DNA of 64,000 bases from Streptomyces sp. B93 (GTDB lineage Bacteria > Actinomycetota > Actinomycetes > Streptomycetales > Streptomycetaceae). A program made the translations under genes and the position numbers. Under the pieces are notes generated by a model. It made no database searches. It was not told the DNA's origin and saw only the letters and a program-made list of their open reading frames with translations. The stretch is from assembly GCF_018070565.1 (NCBI RefSeq), contig NZ_JAGPXL010000001.1:1-64000 (forward strand), in the 5' to 3' direction. Shown here piece after piece: positions 9,945 to 18,076 of this stretch (the first letter of the stretch is position 1; every line of letters begins with the position of its first letter).

Positions 9945-10670
9945 TCACACCCCCGCCGCCCCCAGCAGCGACCCCGCCACGTACGTGACCCCCATGGCCA
10001 CCGCTCCCCCGCCCATGTTGCGGGCGACGGCCCGGGCGGGCGGTGCGGCGCCCAGGCGGGCGCTGCTCCAGCCCGTGCCCGCCAGCGCGAGCAGGACGGA
10101 TCCCACCGTCACCACAAGGCGCCAGTCCGCGCCCGGCAGCACGATGGCGAACAGCGGCAGCAGGGCGCCGACGGTGAAGGCGAGAAAGCTCGCCCCGGCC
10201 GCGTGCCAGGGGTTGGTCAGCTGGTCGGGGTCGATGCCGAGTTCCACGCGCGCGTGCGCCCGCAGGGCGTCCCGTTCGGTGAGCTGGGCCGCCGCCTCAC
10301 GGGCCACCTCCCTCGACAGCCCCCGCCGCCGGAGCAGTTCGGCCAGCTCCGCCAGTTCCTCCTCCGGCCGTTCCCTCAGTTCCCGTCGCTCCAGCGCGAT
10401 CGCGGCCCGCTCGGAGTCCCGCTGGGTGGAGACGGACACGTACTCGCCCGCCGCCATCGACATCGACCCGGCGAGCAGTCCGGCGAGGCCCGCCGTCAGC
10501 AGTGCCGAGCGGTCGTCGGTGGCACCGGCGACGCCGACGACCAGACCGGCGGTGGAGACGATGCCGTCGTTGGCGCCGAGCACGGCCGCGCGCAGCCAGT
10601 TCAGCCGCGCCCCCAGCGCGCTCCCGTGCGCCTCGTCGTCGTGCGGTGCACCCGCCGTCGGTCGCGTCAC
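9945..10670 (-). CDS. VIT1/CCC1-family transporter
   Basis: A 241-residue membrane protein of the vacuolar iron transporter family. The first two helices show LRAAVLGANDGIVSTAGLVVGVAGA and the conserved AGEYVSVSTQRDSE. A charged segment rich in Glu and Arg (about residues 85-140) corresponds to the metal-binding domain between helices 2 and 3, and three helices follow. The family exports Fe2+ or Mn2+ from the cytosol. The GTG at 10670 is preceded by CCGGGG. It appears monocistronic. Confidence 0.87.
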   Translation of the reverse strand: MTRPTAGAPHDDEAHGSALGARLNWLRAAVLGANDGIVSTAGLVVGVAGATDDRSALLTAGLAGLLAGSMSMAAGEYVSVSTQRDSERAAIALERRELRERPEEELAELAELLRRRGLSREVAREAAAQLTERDALRAHARVELGIDPDQLTNPWHAAGASFLAFTVGALLPLFAIVLPGADWRLVVTVGSVLLALAGTGWSSARLGAAPPARAVARNMGGGAVAMGVTYVAGSLLGAAGV

Positions 10671-10818
10671 CCCCGGAGAATGTCACCCCACGCGCCGTAC
10701 CGGGGCCGGAACTTGACGCGCTGTCCCCGACAGACACTCGAACGGACGGGCGCCGCCGCCCACCTGACGGGGCACCGCGGGCGTGCGCTGTCAGTCCCGG
10801 CCCGTATCCTCAGGGACC

Positions 10819-11817
10819 ATGCTCGAAGACCGCACGACCGCAGCGTCGTCCCCCACCGTGTGGCCGACCGCGTATCCCCAGGGGTACGCGGTCGTTGACG
10901 TGGAGACCACCGGCCTGGCCCGGGACGACCGGATCGTCTCCGCCGCCGTCTACCGGCTGGACGCGCGCGGCGAGGTCGAGGACCACTGGTACACGCAGGT
11001 CAATCCGCAGCGCGACCCGGGCCCGGTGTGGATCCACGGTCTGACGAGCGAGGTGCTGCGGGACGCGCCGCTGTTCGCGGACGTCGCCGAGGAGTTCGCG
11101 ACCCGTCTGGAGGGCCGGGTGCTCGTCGCGCACAACGCCGTCTTCGACTGGCAGATGATCGCCCGGGAGTACGCCCGCGCCCGGCGCGAGGCCCCGGTGC
11201 GGCACCGGCTGTGCACCATCGCCCTCGCCAAGGAGCTGGCGCTGCCGCTGCCCAACCACAAGCTGGAGTCCCTCGCCGCGCACTTCGGCGTCGTCCAGCG
11301 GCGGGCACACCACGCGCTGGACGACGCGCGCGTGCTGGCCGAGGCGTTCCGGCCGAGCCTGCGGGCCGCGGCCGAGGCCGGACTGCGGCTGCCGCTGCAC
11401 GAGTGCCGGCCGCTCACCGAGTGGACGGACCGTCCGGCGCCGCGGATCGGGCAGCAGGCGGGCGGACCGGGCGGCTACGGCGGGTACCGGCCGAGCAGTT
11501 GGCGCCCCTCCCGCAAAAGGCCCGCCTGCCCCTATCCCAACCCAGGCCGGTATGAAGTGGGCAAGCGCCTCAAACAGGGCATGCGGGTGGCCTTCTCCGG
11601 GGACACCTCGGTCGAGCGCGAACTGCTGGAGGACCGGGCGGCCGAGGCCGGGCTGCATGTCGCGACGAGCCTGTCCCGGCTGACCAGCCTGCTGGTGACC
11701 AACGACCCCGACTCGGGCACCTCGAAGGTGGTCAAGGCCCGCCAGTACGGCACACCGGTGGTCGACGAGGCGGCCTTCGGGCAGCTGCTCGGGGACGTGG
11801 AACCGGCGGACGAGTGA
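10819..11817 (+). CDS. DEDDh 3'-5' exonuclease with C-terminal BRCT domain
   Basis: A 332-residue protein. The N-terminal exonuclease domain has Asp27 and Glu29 in VVDVETTGL (ExoI), the HNAVFDWQM block (ExoII) and HHALDDARVL (ExoIII His and Asp), as in DNA polymerase III epsilon. A Gly/Pro/Arg-rich linker around residues 215-245 leads to a BRCT domain starting near GMRVAFSGDT and ending near GTPVVDEAAFGQLL. The fusion suggests a DNA repair or proofreading-type nuclease recruited to damaged DNA. The ATG at 10819 follows CAGGGA. Confidence 0.88.
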   Translation: MLEDRTTAASSPTVWPTAYPQGYAVVDVETTGLARDDRIVSAAVYRLDARGEVEDHWYTQVNPQRDPGPVWIHGLTSEVLRDAPLFADVAEEFATRLEGRVLVAHNAVFDWQMIAREYARARREAPVRHRLCTIALAKELALPLPNHKLESLAAHFGVVQRRAHHALDDARVLAEAFRPSLRAAAEAGLRLPLHECRPLTEWTDRPAPRIGQQAGGPGGYGGYRPSSWRPSRKRPACPYPNPGRYEVGKRLKQGMRVAFSGDTSVERELLEDRAAEAGLHVATSLSRLTSLLVTNDPDSGTSKVVKARQYGTPVVDEAAFGQLLGDVEPADE

Positions 11818-11897
11818 GCCGTACGGACGGGTGATTGCCGGGCGACTCGCCCACCGCCCGCTCGCCCGCGCCACGGCGACGGCCCACCCTGTGGCCC

Positions 11898-12131
11898 ATG
11901 GCGACATGCGAAGTATGCGGCAACAACTACGGCATGACCTTCGAGGTGCACGCACAGGGCGCGGTCCACGTCTTCGACTGCTTCTCCTGCGCGATCCACC
12001 GCATGGCCCCCATCTGCGAGCACTGCCGGGTGCAGATCATCGGCCAGGGCGTCGAGGTCGAGGGCCACTGGTACTGCGGCGCCCACTGCGCCCGCGCCGA
12101 GGGAAAGGCGGGCATCGTGGACCGGGTCTGA
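11898..12131 (+). CDS. Cys-rich zinc-ribbon-like small protein
   Basis: A 77-residue protein with four cysteine pairs: C4/C7, C28/C31, C40/C43 and C60/C64, plus several His. The spacing suggests two treble-clef or LIM-like zinc sites. The start MATCEVCGNNYGM at ATG 11898 is fixed by the first CxxC. An upstream in-frame ATG would add an Arg/Pro-rich, non-conserved stretch. Function is unknown. Proteins of this kind are small metal-binding or nucleic-acid-associated factors. Confidence 0.75.
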   Translation: MATCEVCGNNYGMTFEVHAQGAVHVFDCFSCAIHRMAPICEHCRVQIIGQGVEVEGHWYCGAHCARAEGKAGIVDRV

Positions 12132-12202
12132 GCGCTCCCCCGGAAGCGGGGTCCGAGCACCCCCCTGGGGGCACCCCGCGGCGTGAGAGGTACCGTCGTG
12201 GG

Positions 12203-13003
12203 GTGTACCGCTTCCTGTTGTCCCGGCAGTGGGTGATCACCACGCTGGTCGCCCTGCTGCTCATCCCCACGATGATCAGGCTGGGCATCTGGCAGATGCA
12301 CCGGCACGACGAGCGCGCCGCCCGCAACGACCTGGTCGCCGAGGCGCTGGCCGCCGACCCGGTGCCGGTGCAGCGGCTGACCTCGCCGGGACACGCCGTG
12401 ACCACCGAGGAGCGCTACCGCACGGTCACCGCGAAGGGGCACTTCGACACCGACGACGAGGTCGTGGTCCGCCGCCGCACCAACGGCAACGACGAGATCG
12501 GCTACCACGTCCTGACCCCCTTCGTCCTCGCCGACGGCAAGGTGCTGCTCGTCAACCGCGGCTGGATCCCCTCGGACCCGCAGAGCCAGAGCGCGTTCCC
12601 GAAGATCCCCGCGCCGCCGCGCGGTGAGACCACCGTCACGGGCCGGCTGATGCCCGACGAGACCACCGAGGCGAGCGGGATCAAGGACCTCGAGGGCCTG
12701 CCGGACCGGCAGATCATGCTCATCGACAGCGAGCGCGAGGCGGAGCGGCTCGACGCCGAGGTCCTCGGCGGCTACGTCGTGCAGACGGCCCCCGAGCCCG
12801 CGGGCGGCACTCCGCAGCAGCTGGGCAACCCCGGCAGGGAGAACGCCGCGCTGAACTTCGCCTACGCGATCCAGTGGTGGCTGTTCGCCGCGGGCGTGCC
12901 CCTCGGCTGGATCGTCCTGGTCCGCCGCGAGTCCCGCGACCGCGCGGCCGCGGCCGAGGCCGACGAGCAAGAGCCGACGGAGTCGGAACCGGCGACGGTG
13001 TGA
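12203..13003 (+). CDS. SURF1-family cytochrome oxidase assembly protein
   Basis: A 266-residue protein with the SURF1 layout: an N-terminal membrane helix (about 8-28), an extracytoplasmic domain with GYHVLTPFVL and VNRGWIPSD, and a C-terminal helix followed by a basic/acidic tail. The family motif YAIQWWLFA appears just inside the second helix. SURF1 helps mature cytochrome c oxidase, probably at heme a. The GTG start at 12203 follows GAGAGG. The extreme C-terminus is acidic (EADEQEPTESE) and probably flexible. Confidence 0.87.
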   Translation: MYRFLLSRQWVITTLVALLLIPTMIRLGIWQMHRHDERAARNDLVAEALAADPVPVQRLTSPGHAVTTEERYRTVTAKGHFDTDDEVVVRRRTNGNDEIGYHVLTPFVLADGKVLLVNRGWIPSDPQSQSAFPKIPAPPRGETTVTGRLMPDETTEASGIKDLEGLPDRQIMLIDSEREAERLDAEVLGGYVVQTAPEPAGGTPQQLGNPGRENAALNFAYAIQWWLFAAGVPLGWIVLVRRESRDRAAAAEADEQEPTESEPATV

Positions 13004-13081
13004 CGCCGCCGGCCGTCCTTCGTCACCCGCCCGGCCCTTCACGCTGATTGCGTCCCCCCTTCGCAGGGAAACCGCACCTGC

Positions 13082-14869
13082 GTGAACCGGCGTATCGAGG
13101 ACTACGCGATCATCGGGGACGAGCAGACCGCCGCCCTCGTCGGCAGGGACGGCTCGGTCGACTGGCTCTGTCTGCCGCGCTTCGACTCGGGGGCCTGTTT
13201 CGCGAGACTCCTCGGGGACGAGGACAACGGCCACTGGCGGCTCGCCCCGAAGGACGCGACCGGGCCCTGCACCCGGCGCGCGTACCGCCCCGACACCCTC
13301 GTCCTGGACACCGAGTGGGAGACGTCCGAGGGCACCGTCCGGGTCACGGACCTGATGCCGCAGCGGGACCGGGCACCCGATCTGGTGCGCATCGTCGAGG
13401 GCCTGAGCGGCAGCGTGACGATGCGCAGCACGCTCCGGCTCCGCTTCGACTACGGCTCGATCGTGCCGTGGGTGCGCCGCGCCGACGGCCACCGGGTGGC
13501 GGTCGCGGGCCCGGACTCGGTGTGGCTGCGCAGCGAGCCGGAAGTGCCCAGCTGGGGCGAGGACTTCGGCACGCACGCCGAGTTCACCGTCGAGGCGGGG
13601 CAGAAGGTCGCCTTCATCCTGACCTGGCACCCCTCGCACGAGCCACGCCCGCCGCTGGTGAACCCGTACGAGTCGCTGCGCCACAGCGTCACCGACTGGC
13701 AGGAGTGGGCGTCGCACTGCCGCTACGACGGCCCGCACCGCGACACCGTCGTCCGCTCCCTGATCACCCTCAAGGCGCTCACCTACAAGCCGACCGGCGG
13801 CATCGTCGCCGCCCCCACCACCTCGCTGCCCGAGGAACTCGGCGGGGTGCGCAACTGGGACTACCGCTACTGCTGGCTGCGCGACTCCACCCTCACCCTG
13901 CGCGCGGCGATGGCGGCGGGCTATGTCGAGGAGGCCGAGGCCTGGCGCGACTGGCTGCTGCGCGCGGTCGCGGGCGACCCGGCGGACCTCCAGATCATGT
14001 ACGGCGTGGCGGGCGAGCGGCGGCTGACCGAGTTCGAGCTGCCCTGGCTGCCCGGTTTCGGCGGCTCCGCACCCGTCCGGGTCGGCAATGACGCCGTACG
14101 CCAGTTGCAGCTGGACGTCTACGGCGAGGTGATGGACTCGCTTGCCGTGGCGCGCCGTGCGGGCCTGCACTCCCGGCCGGACATCTGGGCGCTGCAAGTG
14201 GCGCTGATGGAGTTCCTGCGCACGGCGTGGCGGCAGCCGGACGAGGGGCTGTGGGAGGTGCGCGGCGGGCGCCGCCAGTTCGTGCACTCCAAGGTCATGG
14301 TGTGGGTGGCCGCCGACCGCGCGGTGCGGGCGCTGGAGCGCTACCCGCAACTGGAGGGCGACCTGGAGGGCTGGCGGGCGATGCGCGACGAGGTGCACCG
14401 CGAGGTCTGCGAGAAGGGCTACGACCCCGAGCGGAACACCTTCACCCAGTTCTACGGCTCCCGGGAGCTGGACGCCGCCCTGCTGCTCATCCCGCGCACC
14501 GGGTTCCTCCCACCGGACGACCCTCGGGTGGCCGGCACCATCGACGCGGTCCGCGCGGAGCTGGGCCACCACGGTCTGCTGCGCCGCTACAGCGCCGCCG
14601 AGACGGCCGTCGACGGGCTGCCCGGCGGTGAGGGCACGTTCCTGGTGTGCTCGTTCTGGCTGGCCGACGCACTCCTCGCGACGGGCCGCCGCGCGCAGGC
14701 CGAGGAGCTGTTCGAACGGCTGGTCGGCCTCACCAACGACGTCGGGCTGCTGTCCGAGGAGTACGACCCGGTGGCGGGCCGGCAGCTCGGCAACTTCCCG
14801 CAGGCGTTCAGCCACATCGGCCTGGTGAACACCGCCCTCGCCCTCTACGGGGACGACGGGGCAGGATAG
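13082..14869 (+). CDS. Glycoside hydrolase family 15 protein (glucoamylase/trehalase-like)
   Basis: A 595-residue cytosolic protein without a signal peptide. The N-terminal region (IEDYAIIGDEQTAALVGRDGSVDWLCLPRF) is the hallmark of bacterial GH15 enzymes. The catalytic (alpha/alpha)6 barrel contains GVRNWDYRYCWLRDS and the later GEGTFLVCSFWLADAL, which carries a likely catalytic glutamate. Related actinobacterial proteins hydrolyse trehalose or other alpha-glucosides. It starts with GTG at 13082 and ends 5 bases before the SDR gene, so the two are probably co-transcribed. Confidence 0.9.
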   Translation: MNRRIEDYAIIGDEQTAALVGRDGSVDWLCLPRFDSGACFARLLGDEDNGHWRLAPKDATGPCTRRAYRPDTLVLDTEWETSEGTVRVTDLMPQRDRAPDLVRIVEGLSGSVTMRSTLRLRFDYGSIVPWVRRADGHRVAVAGPDSVWLRSEPEVPSWGEDFGTHAEFTVEAGQKVAFILTWHPSHEPRPPLVNPYESLRHSVTDWQEWASHCRYDGPHRDTVVRSLITLKALTYKPTGGIVAAPTTSLPEELGGVRNWDYRYCWLRDSTLTLRAAMAAGYVEEAEAWRDWLLRAVAGDPADLQIMYGVAGERRLTEFELPWLPGFGGSAPVRVGNDAVRQLQLDVYGEVMDSLAVARRAGLHSRPDIWALQVALMEFLRTAWRQPDEGLWEVRGGRRQFVHSKVMVWVAADRAVRALERYPQLEGDLEGWRAMRDEVHREVCEKGYDPERNTFTQFYGSRELDAALLLIPRTGFLPPDDPRVAGTIDAVRAELGHHGLLRRYSAAETAVDGLPGGEGTFLVCSFWLADALLATGRRAQAEELFERLVGLTNDVGLLSEEYDPVAGRQLGNFPQAFSHIGLVNTALALYGDDGAG

Positions 14870-14874
14870 GGGCC

Positions 14875-15630
14875 ATGGATCTTGGACTGAAGGACCGGGT
14901 GTACGTCGTCACCGGCGCCACCCGCGGACTGGGCAACGCCACCGCGCGTGCCCTGATCGCCGACGGCGCGAAGGTGGTCGTCACCGGGCGGGACGAGCAG
15001 CGGGCCGCCGAGGCTGCGGCCGGACTGGGCCCCGACGCGGTCGGGGTGGCGGTGGACAACAGCGACCCGGAGGCGCCCGCTCGGCTGGTCGCGGTGGCCC
15101 GGGAGCGGTTCGGCGGCTTCGACGGCATCCTCGTCAGCGTCGGCGGCCCGCCGCCCGGCTTCATCGCCGACAACACCGACGAACAATGGCGGTCGGCGTT
15201 CGAGTCGGTGTTCCTGGGCGCCGCCCGGCTGGCCCGGGCAGCGGCGGCGGAGCTGGAGGCGGGCGGGGTCATCGGCTTCGTGCTGTCGGGCTCGGTGTAC
15301 GAGCCGATCCCCGGGCTGACCATCTCCAACGGGCTGCGTCCCGGGCTGGCCGGGCTCGCCAAGTCCCTCTCGGTGGAGCTGGGGCCGCGCGGCATCCGCG
15401 TCGTCGGGCTGCTGCCGGGCCGCTTCGACACGGACCGGGTGCGGGAACTGGACTCCCTGTCCGCCGACCCCGAGGCGACCCGGGCGGCGGCCGAGTCCCG
15501 TATCCCGATGCGCCGCTACGGGACGCCGGAGGAGTTCGGCCGTACGGCGGCGTTCGTGCTGTCGCCCGCGGCGTCGTACCTGACGGGTGTGATGCTGCCG
15601 ATCGACGGCGGCGCGCGGCACGGCTTCTGA
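14875..15630 (+). CDS. Short-chain dehydrogenase/reductase with atypical active site
   Basis: A 251-residue Rossmann protein with the cofactor motif TGATRGLG near residue 15 and the C-terminal YLTGVMLPIDGG. The usual catalytic YxxxK is absent. The equivalent region reads LTISNGLRPGLAGLAK, with Asn/Ser where Tyr should be. This SNxLRxxxxGLAK pattern occurs in a recognised SDR subgroup, so it is a subfamily trait rather than a lesion. The reaction is unknown. It follows the GH15 gene by 5 bases and is convergent with the AmaP-like gene. Confidence 0.85.
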   Translation: MDLGLKDRVYVVTGATRGLGNATARALIADGAKVVVTGRDEQRAAEAAAGLGPDAVGVAVDNSDPEAPARLVAVARERFGGFDGILVSVGGPPPGFIADNTDEQWRSAFESVFLGAARLARAAAAELEAGGVIGFVLSGSVYEPIPGLTISNGLRPGLAGLAKSLSVELGPRGIRVVGLLPGRFDTDRVRELDSLSADPEATRAAAESRIPMRRYGTPEEFGRTAAFVLSPAASYLTGVMLPIDGGARHGF

Positions 15631-15652
15631 GGCAGCGCCTCCCGGCCGCCCG

Positions 15653-16240
15653 TCAGCTCACCCTCCCCGGCCGGTGCCGCACCCCGCGCAGCCGTACCTC
15701 CGTCGGCAGGGACGCCAGGCCCGCCGAGCCACGGGCGTGGGTGAGGGCCCGGTCGGTGAGGTGGTGCAGGGCGGTCGCGGGGGCGACATGGGGCTCCACG
15801 TTGAGGCGCACCCGGGCGGCGGGCGCGGTGCGGCGGCCGGTGAGGTGGACCCGGGCGCGGGCGACGCCGTCCAGCGCGGCGGCCTCGGTGGCGAAGGCGT
15901 CCTCCATGGCCCGGCCGCGCAGCAGGGCGCCCTCGCCGTCGCCGGTGTCGACGAGCACCTCGCCGAGCCGACGGCGGCGCAGTACGGCGGTCAGCCACCA
16001 CAGGGCGAGCAGGACGACGACGGCGAGCGCGGCGATGACGACCGGCCACCACCAGCCCTCGTCCCGCCAGCGGGTCCGCTCGGCATCGCCGAGCAGTACG
16101 TCGTCGGGCCCCTGGTGCAGCCACCAGGCCGGCGGCTGAAGACCGAGACCGACGGCGAGCACGGCACCGCCGAGCACCACGAGGACCAGGCCCACGAGCC
16201 CGATCAGCACCCGGTTGACGGTCCTGAGCACCGCTGTCAC
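15653..16240 (-). CDS. AmaP-like membrane protein of the Asp23 cluster
   Basis: A 195-residue protein with two membrane helices (about 9-30 and 62-84) flanking a short WW-rich segment, then a soluble domain containing VLVDTGDGEGALLRGRAMEDAFATEAAALDGV. This matches AmaP, the membrane anchor of Asp23 in Firmicutes. Its GTG start overlaps the stop of the upstream gene as GTGA. It is the last gene of a five-gene minus-strand operon. Function in actinobacteria is unproven, and an envelope-associated role is inferred. Confidence 0.75.
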   Translation of the reverse strand: MTAVLRTVNRVLIGLVGLVLVVLGGAVLAVGLGLQPPAWWLHQGPDDVLLGDAERTRWRDEGWWWPVVIAALAVVVLLALWWLTAVLRRRRLGEVLVDTGDGEGALLRGRAMEDAFATEAAALDGVARARVHLTGRRTAPAARVRLNVEPHVAPATALHHLTDRALTHARGSAGLASLPTEVRLRGVRHRPGRVS

Positions 16241-16899
16241 CCCTTCCGGCCGGGCCGCCGCACCCGCACCGACAGTGCCGGCGGCCGGGCCAGGCCCAGC
16301 TCCTCCATCGCGTCGGCGAGCACGGTGTCCAGATCGGTGTGTACGTCGTCCAGTTCCCGGAAGTGCGAGACCGCGCGGACGTCGGCCTTGCGGCGGCGCA
16401 TCCGCACCCGCACCGACTGCACACCGGCCACCTCGACGGCCCGGTCCCGCAGCACGGTGGCGGCGGCGTCGCGGTGCAGACCGGCGCGCACATCGGGGTG
16501 CGTGCGCCGCATCGGCAGCACGGCACGCACGCCCGGCGTCGCCGCCAGCACCAGCAGCCACAGTCCGAGGGCCGCGGCGACCCCGGCGCCGACCAGCACC
16601 CAGATGTCGTCGAGCTGACGACGCGCGAGCTGGTCGGCGAGTTCACGGCGCCAGCGCATGCCCGGCTGATCGGCGCGCACGGCGGCGATGTCGTAGAGGA
16701 AGAGACCGACGACGCCCAGCACCAGCACGGCGACGACGGCCGCGGGGACGCGCCGCGCCGACCAGAAGCGGCGTCCGCGGTCACCCCCGTCGTCCTTCGC
16801 CGGTGGCACCGGCTGGTCGGCGCCGCCCGCGTCGGCCCGCGGCTTCTCGATGACCGGCAGCCGCTGTGTGCCGCCGTCGGAACCCTGGGGCTCGCTCAT
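16237..16899 (-). CDS. DUF6286-like membrane protein of the Asp23 cluster
   Basis: A 220-residue protein: an acidic, polar N-terminus, a helix at about 53-75, a loop, a second helix at about 98-122, and a C-terminal soluble domain with VRVRMRRRKADVRAVSHF and a Leu-rich end. The architecture parallels the downstream AmaP-like protein, so both may be membrane anchors of one complex. The ATG at 16899 overlaps the upstream Asp23 gene stop (ATGA). The domain name is my best recollection for this actinobacterial family. Confidence 0.65.
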   Translation of the reverse strand: MSEPQGSDGGTQRLPVIEKPRADAGGADQPVPPAKDDGGDRGRRFWSARRVPAAVVAVLVLGVVGLFLYDIAAVRADQPGMRWRRELADQLARRQLDDIWVLVGAGVAAALGLWLLVLAATPGVRAVLPMRRTHPDVRAGLHRDAAATVLRDRAVEVAGVQSVRVRMRRRKADVRAVSHFRELDDVHTDLDTVLADAMEELGLARPPALSVRVRRPGRKG

Positions 16900-17291
16900 C
16901 GGGTCCTCCCCTGTGCCACGCCGTGCGCCGGGAGCACATGGAGCCGCTCCACCTGGACGGCGACCTCCGGTACGTCCATTCCCACCAACGTGCCCACCCG
17001 CTCGGCCACATGGCGGCGCACCGCCCCGCAGCGGGCGCCGATGTCACCCGGATAGTCGAGTTCCAGGTGGACCCGGACGCGCGCGACCTGGTGGTGTACG
17101 ACCACGGTGGCGTGCGGGCGGGAGGCGTCCGGCGGCAGGGCGCCGAGCGCCTCGCGCGCCGCCTGCCCGGCGATCTTGGCCACCACCCGGTCGGCGATCC
17201 GGGTGGCGCCGCGCTCCCCCGGTGGAACGGCGGCCAGGGGGTCGCGGGTCTCACCGCGCGCCTCTTCCGCCGTGGCGTCCACCGGCGTCAC
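16896..17291 (-). CDS. Asp23/Gls24-family protein, short copy
   Basis: A 131-residue cytosolic protein with the Asp23 fold signature: RIADRVVAKIAGQAAREALGAL, then VVVHHQVARVRVHLELDYPGDIGA, then VRRHVAERVGTLVGMDVPEVAVQVERL. Asp23 proteins form abundant assemblies at the membrane in Firmicutes. This gene sits between the 61-residue membrane protein and the DUF6286 gene with 4-base overlaps on both sides. The GTG at 17291 is the start. Confidence 0.82.
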   Translation of the reverse strand: MTPVDATAEEARGETRDPLAAVPPGERGATRIADRVVAKIAGQAAREALGALPPDASRPHATVVVHHQVARVRVHLELDYPGDIGARCGAVRRHVAERVGTLVGMDVPEVAVQVERLHVLPAHGVAQGRTR

Positions 17292-17473
17292 CGCCGCCGG
17301 TCGTCGCGCGGACGGAAGAGGTCACCGAGGTCCATGTCGCTCTCCAGGAACCGGCCGACGATGAACCCCACGGCGCCCAGGGCCGCCACCAGCAGGAAGG
17401 CGCCGAACCCGCCGAAGTAGCCGGCAAAGCCCAACGCCATCCCGGCGATCATGCCGACCACGGCCATGCTCAT
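17288..17473 (-). CDS. Small DUF2273-like membrane protein
   Basis: A 61-residue protein: a Gly/Ala/Met-rich double helix (VVGMIAGMALGFAGYFGGFGAFLLVAALG in two blocks) and a charged C-terminus DMDLGDLFRPRDDRRR. DUF2273-like small proteins accompany Asp23/AmaP genes in Firmicutes, which fits here. The ATG at 17473 follows GGAG and the stop overlaps the next Asp23 gene. Confidence 0.75.
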   Translation of the reverse strand: MSMAVVGMIAGMALGFAGYFGGFGAFLLVAALGAVGFIVGRFLESDMDLGDLFRPRDDRRR

Positions 17474-17503
17474 GGTGCGCTCCTCAGCATTCAGTTGTAC
17501 GGG

Positions 17504-17989
17504 TCACTGGATCCGGGGCTCCGGCTCCTCTTCCTCTTCGTCGGGGAGCTTGACGTCGCTCACCGCGATGTTGACCTCGACGACCTCAAGGCCGGTCATC
17601 CGCTCCACGGCCGCGATCACGTTCTCGCGCACGGCGCGGGCGACATCGGCGATCGACACTCCGTAGTCGATCACGATCTCCAGGTCGAGCGCGGTCTGCA
17701 CCTCGCCGACCTCGGCCTTGACCCCTCGGGTCACCGACTTGGTCTGGCCGGGCACGCGTTCCCGGACCGCCCCGAAGGTGCGGCTGATCCCGCTGCCCAT
17801 GGCGTGCACGCCGACTACGTCACGGGCGGCCATCCCGGCGATCTTCTCCACGACGCCGTCGGCGATGGTGGTGCGGCCCCGGGTCCCCGGGTCCCCGCCA
17901 CCGCGCCGGGTGGCCTTGCGGGTCGACGTCTGCGACTGCTCCCCCTGGCCCTCGGTGGTCTGCGTTCGATTCCGGTCCATATCGGTCAT
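17504..17989 (-). CDS. Asp23/Gls24-family envelope stress response protein, long copy
   Basis: A 161-residue protein. The first 40 residues are polar and Gln/Thr/Arg-rich, probably disordered. The Asp23 domain follows: TTIADGVVEKIAGMAARDVVG, LDLEIVIDYGVSIADVARAV and VERMTGLEVVEVNIAVSDV. The end is strongly acidic (DEEEEEPEP). The ATG at 17989 follows GGGAC. It is the first gene of the operon and 30 bases precede the small membrane protein gene. In Firmicutes Asp23 responds to alkaline and envelope stress. Confidence 0.87.
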   Translation of the reverse strand: MTDMDRNRTQTTEGQGEQSQTSTRKATRRGGGDPGTRGRTTIADGVVEKIAGMAARDVVGVHAMGSGISRTFGAVRERVPGQTKSVTRGVKAEVGEVQTALDLEIVIDYGVSIADVARAVRENVIAAVERMTGLEVVEVNIAVSDVKLPDEEEEEPEPRIQ

Positions 17990-18076
17990 CGCCGTACGTC
18001 CCTTTCGGTGGTCGTCCTTCGACCACCGTAAGCAAGGTTGCCCCACCTCGCTCCATGAATGCGGCAGGCTGGAGCA

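Noticed and set aside
11927..14815. 962-codon minus-strand frame across SURF1 and GH15
   Set aside because: It spans two real genes and an intergenic gap in antisense. Length reflects GC content only.
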